A stretch of 41,862 bases of DNA from Acidobacteriota bacterium (GTDB lineage Bacteria > Acidobacteriota > Blastocatellia > Pyrinomonadales > Pyrinomonadaceae): the NCBI GenBank assembly GCA_029557535.1, contig JAKQII010000384.1, positions 1 to 41,862 of the forward strand, read 5' to 3'. The stretch's first letter is position 1. Every line of letters begins with the position of its first letter. Made by a program: the position numbers and the translations under genes. Below are positions 33,470 to 41,859 of the stretch, piece by piece. Under the pieces are notes generated by a model. It ran no database searches. It was not told where the DNA came from and saw only the letters and a list, made by a program, of their open reading frames with translations.

Positions 33470-36400
33470 TCAGCGCATTGCGAACGGAAGCTTCACCTCG
33501 ACGAATGTCCCGCCATTCGGAACCGTCCCGATCTCGAGTTCCGCATTCATTTCGCCGGCGCGCTTCCGGATGCTCGGAATGCCGTTACCTTCGCCGTCAT
33601 GCTCAGCTTGCGGATCAAGCCCGATGCCGTCGTCTTCTATCCGCATGGCGAGGTCCGATCCGCTCCGTCCGATCGACACCCGGGCGTGTTTCGCCCCGGA
33701 ATGCTTGACGATGTTGTTGACGGCCTCCTTAAAAATAAGAAACAGCTCGCGGCGGATGTTCGAATTGACGACGACCCCGTCCTCGGCGTGCGATGCGTCA
33801 AACTGAAGCGAAATACCGCTTGGCGAGCAACTGTCGCTGGCAAACCTCCGCATGCGCTGCGTCAGATCCGAGAGATGGTCCTTGGACGGGTTGATCGACC
33901 AAACGATATCGCTCATCGTTCCGACAAGCTCATTCGAAACGTCGGTGATCTTCGAAAGCGGTTCGGTCGCACCGTTTTGTTTCGACGCCGCCCGAGCGAC
34001 CTCGGAAAGGATCGCGATCTGCGTCAGTGACGCGCCGATGTCGTCGTGAAGGTCCGTCGCGATCCGCGACCTCACCTGTTCAAGTTCGGCGAGCCTCTCT
34101 TCGCGCGAAAGTCTCAGCTCTTCCTCGGCCTTCCGGGCTTCTTCAAGAGCCGTGTTGACCTCGCGCAATCGTGCCATACGATATCCGTAAAACGCGATGA
34201 TAATTGCGGACGCGGCGAGTACAGCAAGCGCGATGAACCACCATCTGGCCCAAATCGGCGGGAGGATCCTGAACGTGATCACGGCCGGAATCTCGCTCGT
34301 CAGACCCTCGGAATTAACAACGCGAACCATGAATTTGTATGATGCGGGGGAAAGGTTCGCGAAGGTCACGCTGCGCTGTTCGGTCGGCGCGCTCCAATCC
34401 GCATCGGCCCCTTCGAGTTTGTACTGGTAGCGGAGCGATTCTCCGGCCCGAAAGTCGATCCCGAAGAACTCGATCTGCACGTTATTCTCGATATGCGAAA
34501 GATCGCCGCGGTCGGTTGCCAACGCACCGAGGCTCGAAAGCGGTTGTTCGATTCCCGAAATTCGAAGGCTTCCGATCAATACGTTCGGCGGTATTCGCAA
34601 GTCGTCGGTTGTCGGAGTCAGCCTCGAAACACCGCTGCTCGTCGCAAACCAGACGTTCCCGGCACCGTCCTTCATCGAATCGACGACAAAATCGGCAGCC
34701 AGTCCGTCATCGACCGAATAATGCTTGATGTGTCCGGAATCGGGTGACAAACAATCAATACCGCTTGACGTCCCAAGGTAGATACGGCCGAGATCATCTT
34801 CGGTGATCGTGCGGATATTGTTGCTTGAAAGTCCGTCGCGGGTCGAAATATTTGCAAACTGCGGGATCCGCGCGGTCGTGTCGTCGACACGGAGCAGCCC
34901 GTCGATCGTCGACGCGATCCAAAGCCGCCCTTTCCTGTCGACGTGCAGGTCCGGCAGCAGGCCCTCGGGAATGTTTTCACCGGGGTCGAAATTGTCGAAC
35001 CGCTCGCCGTCGAATCGCGACAATCCGCCTTCGTAATATGTGATCCAGAGGTTTCCGTAACGGTCTTCCGCGAACGCTGACGGCGCCTTTCGCGGCGGGA
35101 GTCCGTCGGCTTCGGTAAATGTCTCAAACTTGTCGCCGCCTTTCCGCAGTCGGGCCAGGCCGTGTCCGAGACTGCTCACGCCCCGCGTCGACAGCCAGAT
35201 TTCTCCAGACGAGTCCTCGAAAATCTGGAACATGCCGTTCGATTTCAGCCCGTCAGCCGTCGTGTAAACCTTCGAGGGTCGCCGTCCGTCAAGTTGTGCG
35301 AAGTCCGAAATGCCGGAGAACCTGTACAGAGCGCCCGATGTCAGCATCCAAAAGTCGCCCCGCGAATCGACCATCGTGAATCTCGACGTCCAGATATGCG
35401 CGACCTCGTTCGGAATGTCCGGTCGCGCCGGCCTCAATTTCGCGCCTTCAAGCTTCGCGATGTAAGTATCGGAGTTTGCAAAGTAGATCGAGCCGTCGGG
35501 GCCCTCGTTGATAGCGCTGAACCGCGAGGAATTGGCGCCGTCCTCTTTGCCGAAAGTGACCATACCGTGACGGTCAAGTCGGGCAAGTACGGAATTGCCT
35601 CCGATCCAGAGGTTCCCGGCTGCGTCCTCTTCCATTCGCGACATCGTTTCGGGAAGTCCTTCGGCGGCCGTGTGGACGATGAATTCGCCGTTGGATATCT
35701 GAAACAGATGGTCGCCTGCCGTTATCCACGTGTCGCCGTCCGAGCTTTGAAACAGACGTCGCACGAGCGAGGTTTCTTTCGCGTCGATCTTCAGGGAATA
35801 GATCTCCCCGCCGATCTTTGGCATCGGGATCGTCGCCCCCGGGCGGGCATCGACCGTCAGCGTCGGCCTCAGCGCACGCGTCATCGATTGCTGCGATCCC
35901 TGGAGGCTGACGATCGGTTCGGGTTTGATCACGAACACGTCGCCGAGGATCGTGATCCAGATGCGTCCGCTTCGGTCGGGCTCCAACGCCACTGCCCCGT
36001 TTCCGCCGTAAACTTCCTGTTCGAACTGGTAGGTGATCAAGCGACCGTCAGGCAATTTCCGCGATACTCCCCAGCTGGAGAAAAGCCAAAGCGAACCGTC
36101 TTCGGTTTCGGAGATCCGGTAGGTGGAAAAGGTCGTGTGCGCTTTCTGCGGGACTTTCCAGTCAACTTCTTCGAACTTGCGTTTTCCTTCGGACGAGACC
36201 AACTTCAGCAATGTCCCCGACGTCAGCCAAAGCGTTCCCTTGCTGTCTTCAAAGAAAACGCCGCGTGCGCCGGTGACGAATTCCGCGTTCAGACTGTTCG
36301 AGCCGGTTCCGGTGAGGACGTTCTCGTCAGGGTTGAATCGGTACGTTCCATTCGTCGTCGAGATCCAGTACTCACCTTCGCGCGTTTCATAGATCGATTC

Positions 36401-36673
36401 GACACCCGGCGAAGTGTCGCCGATCTGATAGGTCACAAAACGCGAGCCGTCGAACCGCGATAACCCGTTTCGCGTACAGAACCACATGAACCCGCGCGAA
36501 TCGCGGTAAAGGTAATCGACAAAGCCGCTTCCGAGTCCGTCGGCGGAGGTGTAGCTCTTCACCGGAAGGCGTTCGGCGAAGGCTCCGAGCGTCACAACGG
36601 CGACGATCAGAGAGGCGAAGACGAGTCTGGGGAGGCGCAACGACGGGGACATAACGGACGAAAAACGCTCCAT
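33470..36673 (-). CDS. Propeller-type sensor histidine kinase (Reg_prop, Y_Y_Y, HisKA_3)
   Basis: A 1067-residue membrane sensor. The N-terminal signal/anchor (RLVFASLIVAVVTLGAFAE) is followed by a large periplasmic two-bladed-type propeller region built of Reg_prop repeats (YTSADGLGSGFVDYLYRDSR, FTEADGLPPRKAPSAFAEDR, ISTRDGLSSNNIRTITEDDL). Next come a Y_Y_Y domain (YQYKLEGADADW, SPASYKFMVRVVN), a transmembrane helix near 810-833, a coiled coil, HisKA_3 with phospho-His876 in TDLHDDIGASLTQ, and a HATPase (EAVNNIVKHSGAKHA, EDDGIGLDP). The start is ATG 36673; ATG 36652 is possible. The longer frame to 37180 is antisense to the phosphatase gene and rejected. Ligand unknown; relatives often sense glycans. 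Confidence 0.93.
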   Translation of the reverse strand: MERFSSVMSPSLRLPRLVFASLIVAVVTLGAFAERLPVKSYTSADGLGSGFVDYLYRDSRGFMWFCTRNGLSRFDGSRFVTYQIGDTSPGVESIYETREGEYWISTTNGTYRFNPDENVLTGTGSNSLNAEFVTGARGVFFEDSKGTLWLTSGTLLKLVSSEGKRKFEEVDWKVPQKAHTTFSTYRISETEDGSLWLFSSWGVSRKLPDGRLITYQFEQEVYGGNGAVALEPDRSGRIWITILGDVFVIKPEPIVSLQGSQQSMTRALRPTLTVDARPGATIPMPKIGGEIYSLKIDAKETSLVRRLFQSSDGDTWITAGDHLFQISNGEFIVHTAAEGLPETMSRMEEDAAGNLWIGGNSVLARLDRHGMVTFGKEDGANSSRFSAINEGPDGSIYFANSDTYIAKLEGAKLRPARPDIPNEVAHIWTSRFTMVDSRGDFWMLTSGALYRFSGISDFAQLDGRRPSKVYTTADGLKSNGMFQIFEDSSGEIWLSTRGVSSLGHGLARLRKGGDKFETFTEADGLPPRKAPSAFAEDRYGNLWITYYEGGLSRFDGERFDNFDPGENIPEGLLPDLHVDRKGRLWIASTIDGLLRVDDTTARIPQFANISTRDGLSSNNIRTITEDDLGRIYLGTSSGIDCLSPDSGHIKHYSVDDGLAADFVVDSMKDGAGNVWFATSSGVSRLTPTTDDLRIPPNVLIGSLRISGIEQPLSSLGALATDRGDLSHIENNVQIEFFGIDFRAGESLRYQYKLEGADADWSAPTEQRSVTFANLSPASYKFMVRVVNSEGLTSEIPAVITFRILPPIWARWWFIALAVLAASAIIIAFYGYRMARLREVNTALEEARKAEEELRLSREERLAELEQVRSRIATDLHDDIGASLTQIAILSEVARAASKQNGATEPLSKITDVSNELVGTMSDIVWSINPSKDHLSDLTQRMRRFASDSCSPSGISLQFDASHAEDGVVVNSNIRRELFLIFKEAVNNIVKHSGAKHARVSIGRSGSDLAMRIEDDGIGLDPQAEHDGEGNGIPSIRKRAGEMNAELEIGTVPNGGTFVEVKLPFAMR

Positions 36674-36733
36674 TATCGTGCGAAAGCGCAAAATTGGCAA
36701 TAACCGCCGGTATTTGTTAATTATTGATGAACG

Positions 36734-37219
36734 ATGCGCCGGAAACGCCAAAAAAGCGATCATGAAGGACTGCCGAATTTCGCAAAGATCAGCGAAAGCC
36801 TGTACCGCGGCGGACAGCCCTCGGCCGACGGGATCAGAAAGCTTGCAGAGATCGGGATCAGGACGATCGTCAATTTCCGCGACGGCCAGAGCTCCGTTGT
36901 CCGCGAAAAAGCGCACGCCGCTGAACACGGGATCGAGGTCATCAATATGCGGCTCGGTAACTGGTTTGCCGCGAAGGACGAGGATATCCACCGGATCATC
37001 GAAGTCATCCTCGATCCCGCGAATCAGCCGGTCTTCGTCCACTGCAAGCGCGGCGCCGACCGGACGGGAACCGTGATCGCGATCTACCGCATGCTCGTCG
37101 AGGGCTGGACCGACCGCGAGGCCAACCGTGAGGCGAAAAAGCACGGCATCGGCTGGTGGCAGGTCTGGATGCGCGACCATATCAAAAGCTATTACAAACG
37201 GAATATGAAGACGGATTGA
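36734..37219 (+). CDS. Dual-specificity/tyrosine phosphatase-like protein
   Basis: A 161-residue cytosolic phosphatase of the cysteine-dependent CX5R class. The signature is FVHCKRGADRTGTVIAIYRM (Cys104, Arg110). The N-terminal part (ISESLYRGGQPSADGIRKLA, then GIRTIVNFRD) matches the PFA-DSP/DUF442-like group that acts on phosphotyrosine, inositol pyrophosphates or other phosphates. A basic N-terminus (MRRKRQK) precedes it, with no signal peptide. The start is ATG 36734 with no strong Shine-Dalgarno. It is divergent from the sensor kinase with a 60-base gap, so the two promoters are close or shared, but a functional link is not shown. The DinB gene follows after 29 bases. Confidence 0.88.
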   Translation: MRRKRQKSDHEGLPNFAKISESLYRGGQPSADGIRKLAEIGIRTIVNFRDGQSSVVREKAHAAEHGIEVINMRLGNWFAAKDEDIHRIIEVILDPANQPVFVHCKRGADRTGTVIAIYRMLVEGWTDREANREAKKHGIGWWQVWMRDHIKSYYKRNMKTD

Positions 37220-37248
37220 TGTTCCGTGTTCTTTGGTAAAATTTTCCT

Positions 37249-37851
37249 ATGAAGCCGTTCATCGAAAACTATCTTTTGGACGCGATCGAGTCGTTCCGCA
37301 ACTACAAGAAACTTGCCGAGCGGGCGATGGAGCAGGTTTCCGACGAAGAGTTCTTCGCGCAGATCGACGCCGAGTCGAACTCGGTCGCACTCGTCGTCAA
37401 GCACATCGCCGGCAATCAGCGTTCGCGCTGGCGCGATTTTCTAACCTCCGACGGCGAGAAGCCCGACCGGAACCGCGACACCGAATTCGAGATCATGAAC
37501 GAAGACCGGGCGTCGCTTATGGATTTCTGGGAGTCAGGCTGGGCGACGCTTTTTGGCGCGCTTGAAGAATTAACGCCGGACGATTTTTCGCGGACGGTGA
37601 CGATCCGCGGCGAACCGCACACGATCGTCGAGGCGATCAACCGTCAGCTGACGCATTACGCCTATCACGTCGGCCAGATCACGTTTCTCGCCAAACATTT
37701 CCGCGCGTCCGAATGGAAGACGCTGAGCGTCCCGCGCGGCCGCTCCGACGCCTTCAATCAATATCTCGCCGATCAACAGGCGGAGGGAATCGAGAAGGCG
37801 AACCGGATGGAAAGCGCGCTCGAGTTTGGGGCCGGGGATTCCAAATTCTAG
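37249..37851 (+). CDS. DinB-fold protein (DUF1572 family)
   Basis: A 200-residue four-helix-bundle protein of the DinB/YfiT superfamily, DUF1572 branch, which bind a divalent metal and are often thiol-dependent transferases. The metal-ligand histidines are His52 (VVKHIAGN), His136 and His140 (LTHYAYHVGQI). Other family phrases are RSRWRDFLTSDGEKPDRNRD and PHTIVEAINRQLTHYAYHVG. Start ATG 37249 (MKPFIENYLLDAIESF). The final residues DSKF and the stop codon are encoded by the first units of an octamer repeat array (37837 onward). The gene is probably co-transcribed with the upstream phosphatase. Specific substrate unknown. Confidence 0.88.
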   Translation: MKPFIENYLLDAIESFRNYKKLAERAMEQVSDEEFFAQIDAESNSVALVVKHIAGNQRSRWRDFLTSDGEKPDRNRDTEFEIMNEDRASLMDFWESGWATLFGALEELTPDDFSRTVTIRGEPHTIVEAINRQLTHYAYHVGQITFLAKHFRASEWKTLSVPRGRSDAFNQYLADQQAEGIEKANRMESALEFGAGDSKF

Positions 37852-37978
37852 GATTCCAAGATTCCAAATCAAGTGAATTCGAATTAAGAACTGAGTTCGA
37901 GAATCGCGTTTTCGGGCTTCACGTTCGACTTTTGGAATTTTGGAATCTTGGAATCATGGAATTTCGAAGTTCGAACGT
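37837..37978. repeat. Inverted octamer array between the DinB gene and dxr
   Basis: The left arm holds GATTCCAA at 37837-37844, 37852-37859 and 37860-37867. The right arm holds four octamers of the inverted sense (TTGGAATT, TTGGAATC, TTGGAATC, ATGGAATT; 37932-37963). A second inverted pair straddles the right arm: TCACGTTCGA (37919-37928) and TCGAACGTGA (37971-37980). The left arm starts inside the DinB coding sequence. The right arm ends 37 bases before the dxr ATG. Confidence 0.9.
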
Positions 37979-38000
37979 GATATTCTGAATCCCGCTATTT

Positions 38001-39164
38001 ATGAAGGGAATCTCCATTCTCGGCTCGACCGGATCGATCGGCCGCAACACGCTTCGGGTCGTCGAACATCTCCAGGGACAATTCAAGGTCGTCGCGCTCG
38101 GCGCCGGTTCGAACGTTGACGAACTCGCGGCGCAGATCGATCAGTTCAAGCCCGAACTGGTCGCGGTCCGCGACGAACCCGCCGCCGGCGAACTCGCCTC
38201 GAAACTACGTGATCACAAACCGGAGATCGTGACGGGCGAGGCCGGACTCGTTGCCGTTGCGACGCATCCGCAAGCCGAAGCCGTCGTTTCCGCGACGGTC
38301 GGTGCCGTCGGTTTTGTTCCGACACTCAGAGCGATCGAAGCCGGCAAGCGCGTCGCGCTCGCGAACAAGGAAACGCTCGTCATGGCCGGCGAACTGATGA
38401 CGGCCGCGGCAGCGCGATCCGGCGCGGAGATCCTTCCCGTTGATTCCGAACACAACGCGATCCATCAATGTCTCCGCGGCGAATCCCTGAAAGAGGTCAA
38501 TCGATTGATCCTGACCGCCTCGGGCGGACCGTTCAGGACGAAATCGAAGGCCGAGATCGAGAGTGCGACGGTCGAAGAGGCGCTCGATCATCCGAACTGG
38601 AAAATGGGAGACAAGATCTCGATCGATTCGGCGACGCTCATGAACAAAGGACTGGAAGTCATTGAGGCCAAATGGCTTTTCGGTTTCGACGCGGACCGCA
38701 TTTCGGTCGTCGTTCATCCGCAGTCGGTGATCCATTCGATGGTCGAACTCGTCGACGGATCGATCATCGCGCAGCTTGGCGTGACCGACATGAAGCACGC
38801 GATCCAGTATGCGCTGACCTATCCCGAACGGTTTGAGAACTGTCTGCCGGCGCTCGATTTCACAAAAACATCGCAATTGACCTTCGAAGAGCCCGACATC
38901 GATCGGTTCCCGTGCCTCGCGCTCGCGTACCGCGCCTTGTGCTCGGGCGGAACGATGCCGGCGGTCCTGAACGCCGCCAACGAGGTCGCCGTCGCGGAGT
39001 TTCTCGCCGGTAAGATCCGTCTCGTCGATATTCCGAAGATCATCACCGCCGTCATGGACGCGCATGATCCGACCGCGGTCACCGATCTCGATTCGATCCT
39101 TGCCGCCGACGCCTGGGCCAGATCCGCCGCCGGTCTTGCCCTGGCGAGTGGAGCCGGAGCGTAG
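38001..39164 (+). CDS. dxr: 1-deoxy-D-xylulose 5-phosphate reductoisomerase
   Basis: A 387-residue enzyme of the MEP pathway: it rearranges and reduces DXP to 2-C-methyl-D-erythritol 4-phosphate using NADPH and a divalent metal. The NADPH-binding loop is LGSTGSIG (7-14), followed by NKETLVMAG. Catalytic/metal residues lie in VDSEHNAIHQCL, and ASGGPFR is the flexible loop. MNKGLEVIEAKWLF and PQSVIHSMVELVDGS complete the signature. Length is normal. The start is ATG 38001; no Shine-Dalgarno is evident because the leader is largely repeat array. It heads a plus-strand cluster with rseP and ispG, a common bacterial pairing. Confidence 0.97.
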   Translation: MKGISILGSTGSIGRNTLRVVEHLQGQFKVVALGAGSNVDELAAQIDQFKPELVAVRDEPAAGELASKLRDHKPEIVTGEAGLVAVATHPQAEAVVSATVGAVGFVPTLRAIEAGKRVALANKETLVMAGELMTAAAARSGAEILPVDSEHNAIHQCLRGESLKEVNRLILTASGGPFRTKSKAEIESATVEEALDHPNWKMGDKISIDSATLMNKGLEVIEAKWLFGFDADRISVVVHPQSVIHSMVELVDGSIIAQLGVTDMKHAIQYALTYPERFENCLPALDFTKTSQLTFEEPDIDRFPCLALAYRALCSGGTMPAVLNAANEVAVAEFLAGKIRLVDIPKIITAVMDAHDPTAVTDLDSILAADAWARSAAGLALASGAGA

Positions 39165-39204
39165 TTTGCCAATGTTTGCCTCGCGTTTTATTCTTAAAAA
39201 TTGC

Positions 39205-39226
39205 AACTTGAAATTAATTTCAAGTT
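39205..39226. repeat. Perfect 22-base palindrome between dxr and rseP
   Basis: AACTTGAAATT is followed with no spacer by its exact reverse complement AATTTCAAGTT. It lies 40 bases upstream of the rseP ATG, in an AT-rich stretch with no T-run. As DNA it could be an operator for a dimeric repressor; as RNA it would form a hairpin with a tight loop. Confidence 0.75.
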
Positions 39227-39265
39227 TCTAAGTTTCTTATTGGCCAGTTAACGAGGGAAATTTTA

Positions 39266-40699
39266 ATGCCGGATATTTTGCTAGTAATTCTTGCGGTTGT
39301 CTTTGTGCTCGGAGTTGCGATCAACATTCACGAGTTCGGACATTTCATCGTCGCGAAAATGCTCGGAATGCGGGTCGAGGCCTATTCGTTCTTCGGATTG
39401 GGTCCGCGGATCTGGGGATTCAAGGTCGGGAATACCGACTACCGGATCTCGGCGATCCCGCTCGGCGCTTACGTCAAGTTGTATGGTGACGAAGCGACGG
39501 CGCCGCTCGAAGGCGGAAGTTCCGAAAAACCGAGCGTCGGGGAATTTCTCGATCAACGCAACATCGGAGCGGCCGAAGAAGGAACCGGAGCCGACGCGTA
39601 TTTCGTTCCGAAGGAAGAACTTTATGAACTCCGTCCGCGCTGGCAAAAGTTTCTGGTGATGCTCGGCGGGCCGTTCATGAACATCTTGCTTGCGCTTGCG
39701 ATTCCGTTCACGGTCGCGATGATGTACGGAATCCCCGCGATGCCGGCTCCGGTCGTTGGACTTGTAACGCAGAACGGTGCGGCCGAGAAGGCAGGGATCA
39801 AACCCGGAGACCGCATCGTCGCTTTCGACGGCACGGAAAATCCAACGTTTGATCGACTACGCAAGGACGCCGCGATCCTCGCCGACAAGCAGGTACCGAT
39901 CTCCGTCGAGCGAGACGGAAAGCGGATCCAACTGACAATCACGCCGACCCGCGTCGATGTCAGCGGAAACGGCCTCGGCGAACTCGATTTTGTGCCCGAC
40001 ATGGGCGCCGAGCCGGTGGTGGTCAACGATGTCGTAGCCGATATGCCGGCGGCGCAGTCCGGACTGCAAAAGGGCGATATGATCACGGCCGTCAACGGCA
40101 AAGTCGTCCGCAACCAATTTGAGGTCAAAAACCTGATCCTCGAGAGCAAGGGCGCGCCGACGACGATCACCGTTTCGCGCAACAACGAACAGAAGGAAGT
40201 GCTTTTGAGCCCGAAACAGGTGAGCGAAGGTCAATGGCAGATCGGAATCCGCTTCGGCAACACGGTGCAGGATGTCCGCGACCCGGCGACCTTCGCTACC
40301 GCCGCGGGTTTTGCCGTGAATTCGAATCTCGACATACTGCGCCTGACGGGCCGCGTTTTCGGGCAGCTGTTTTCGGGCGAGCGCTCGGTCAAAGACGCCG
40401 GGCTTTCGGGTCCTGTCGGCATCGTCCAGATCATCGCACAGGTCGTGCGCGAGGCCGGATTCGCCGGGCTGATCTCGATCCTGACGCTGATCAGCCTGAA
40501 TCTCGGCGTTTTCAACTTGCTTCCGATCCCGCTGCTCGACGGCGGCCAGATCATGGTCCTCGGGATCGAGAAAGTAATGTCATGGTTCGGCAAGACGATG
40601 TCGATGGCGTTCAAGGAAAAGATCCAATTCGCCGGGCTCGCGATCATCGTTTTGCTGATGGTGTTTACGTTGGTGCTTGATATTTCGAAGTTGTTTTAG
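39266..40699 (+). CDS. rseP: Site-2 membrane metalloprotease RseP
   Basis: A 477-residue intramembrane zinc protease that cleaves anti-sigma factors and signal-peptide remnants. The first transmembrane helix carries the zinc motif HEFGH (His22, Glu23, His26). Two periplasmic PDZ domains follow (GLVTQNGAAEKAGIKPGDRI and NDVVADMPAAQSGLQKGDMI). The C-terminal membrane part has LNLGVFNLLPIPLLDGGQIM, whose Asp is the third zinc ligand. GAGG lies about nine bases before the ATG at 39266. It sits between dxr and ispG. In this window the natural candidate substrate is the PDZ-bearing anti-sigma-like protein at 9668, though that link is inference. Confidence 0.96.
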   Translation: MPDILLVILAVVFVLGVAINIHEFGHFIVAKMLGMRVEAYSFFGLGPRIWGFKVGNTDYRISAIPLGAYVKLYGDEATAPLEGGSSEKPSVGEFLDQRNIGAAEEGTGADAYFVPKEELYELRPRWQKFLVMLGGPFMNILLALAIPFTVAMMYGIPAMPAPVVGLVTQNGAAEKAGIKPGDRIVAFDGTENPTFDRLRKDAAILADKQVPISVERDGKRIQLTITPTRVDVSGNGLGELDFVPDMGAEPVVVNDVVADMPAAQSGLQKGDMITAVNGKVVRNQFEVKNLILESKGAPTTITVSRNNEQKEVLLSPKQVSEGQWQIGIRFGNTVQDVRDPATFATAAGFAVNSNLDILRLTGRVFGQLFSGERSVKDAGLSGPVGIVQIIAQVVREAGFAGLISILTLISLNLGVFNLLPIPLLDGGQIMVLGIEKVMSWFGKTMSMAFKEKIQFAGLAIIVLLMVFTLVLDISKLF

Positions 40700-40709
40700 T
40701 TCTGAGTTT

Positions 40710-40739
40710 CGCGTTTACGCGGCCGCCGCCTGAAGGCGG
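40710..40739. repeat. Pair of small hairpins before ispG
   Basis: CGCG-TTTA-CGCG (40710-40721) and CCGCC-TGAA-GGCGG (40726-40739) sit back to back in the 53-base gap between rseP and ispG. No T-run follows, so read-through to ispG is expected; they may be mRNA-processing or stability elements. Confidence 0.5.
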
Positions 40740-40752
40740 AACTCCAAACTCT

Positions 40753-41859
40753 ATGAGAAATTCACGATCGGTGAAAGTTCGGGGCGTGCAGATCGGCGGA
40801 GGCGCGCCGGTCACGGTCCAGTCGATGACGAAGACCGACACGTCGGACGTCGCGGGGACGCTAAAGCAGATCGAAGAGATGAAGGCGGCCGGATGCGAGA
40901 TCGTCCGGATCGCCGTCCCCGATGACGACGCCGCCAAAGGCCTTGTCGAGATCCGCAAAGGTACCGACATGCCGATCGTCGCAGACATCCATTTTCATTA
41001 CAAATTAGCGCTCAAGGCTCTCGACGCGGGCATCGACAAGCTCCGTATCAATCCCGGGAACATTGGTTCGATCGACCGGGTGCGCGAGGTCGTCCGCGCG
41101 ACCGAAGCCCGCAAGATACCCATCCGGATCGGGGTCAACGGCGGATCTCTTGAGAAGGACCTGCTGCATAAGTACGGCACGGCAACGCCGGAAGCGATGG
41201 TCGAATCGGGAATGCGCCACGTTCGGATCCTCGAGGATCTCGGGTTCTCGGACATCGTCATCTCGCTCAAGGCGTCGGACGTCAACCGGATGGTTGCCGC
41301 GTATCGTCTGATGGCCGAAAAGGTCGATTATCCGCTCCACCTTGGAGTGACCGAGGCCGGAACGCCGTTCGGCGGAACGATCAAATCGGCGATGGGGCTC
41401 GGGATATTGCTGCACGAGGGTATCGGGGACACGATCCGCGTTTCGCTCGCCGCCGAACCGCACGAGGAAGTGCGCGTCGGCTGGGAGATCCTGAAATCGC
41501 TCGAATTGCGGAAACGCGGCGTGACCGTTGTCGCGTGTCCGACCTGCGGACGGCTCGATGTCGACAATTTCGTCGAGATCGTGACGGAGGTAGAGCGTCG
41601 GCTCGCGCACGTCGAGGAACCGCTTCATCTTTCGATCATGGGCTGCGCCGTCAACGGACCAGGTGAGGCGCACGATTCGCAGCTCGGCATCACCTTCGGA
41701 CGTCAGGTCGGGATGATCTTCAAGAACGGCGTGCCGATGCGGCGCGTCGCCGGAGTCGACATCGTCGAGGAGTTCGTCAAGGAAGTCGAACTGCTTCGGA
41801 CAGAAGGCGCGAACGCGATCGATCCAAAGGTCGTCGCGAGTATCGTCGGGCAGGACTGA
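40753..41859 (+). CDS. ispG: 4-hydroxy-3-methylbut-2-enyl-diphosphate synthase
   Basis: A 368-residue iron-sulfur enzyme of the MEP pathway that converts MEcPP to HMBPP. The N-terminal TIM barrel has VQSMTKTDTSD, RIAVPDDDAA, IVADIHFHYKLAL and RINPGNIGS. The [4Fe-4S] cluster ligands are Cys262 and Cys265 (ACPTCGR), Cys298 (IMGCAVNGPGEA) and the following Glu305. Length is that of the short bacterial form without the extra domain of plant or Chlamydia enzymes. Start ATG 40753. It is the third gene of the dxr-rseP-ispG cluster, 53 bases after rseP. The gene is complete, ending three bases before the window end. Confidence 0.97.
   Translation: MRNSRSVKVRGVQIGGGAPVTVQSMTKTDTSDVAGTLKQIEEMKAAGCEIVRIAVPDDDAAKGLVEIRKGTDMPIVADIHFHYKLALKALDAGIDKLRINPGNIGSIDRVREVVRATEARKIPIRIGVNGGSLEKDLLHKYGTATPEAMVESGMRHVRILEDLGFSDIVISLKASDVNRMVAAYRLMAEKVDYPLHLGVTEAGTPFGGTIKSAMGLGILLHEGIGDTIRVSLAAEPHEEVRVGWEILKSLELRKRGVTVVACPTCGRLDVDNFVEIVTEVERRLAHVEEPLHLSIMGCAVNGPGEAHDSQLGITFGRQVGMIFKNGVPMRRVAGVDIVEEFVKEVELLRTEGANAIDPKVVASIVGQD

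Noticed and set aside
36674-37180. N-terminal extension of the sensor kinase frame
   Set aside because: It runs antisense across the phosphatase gene and precedes a good signal/anchor sequence beginning at 36673.
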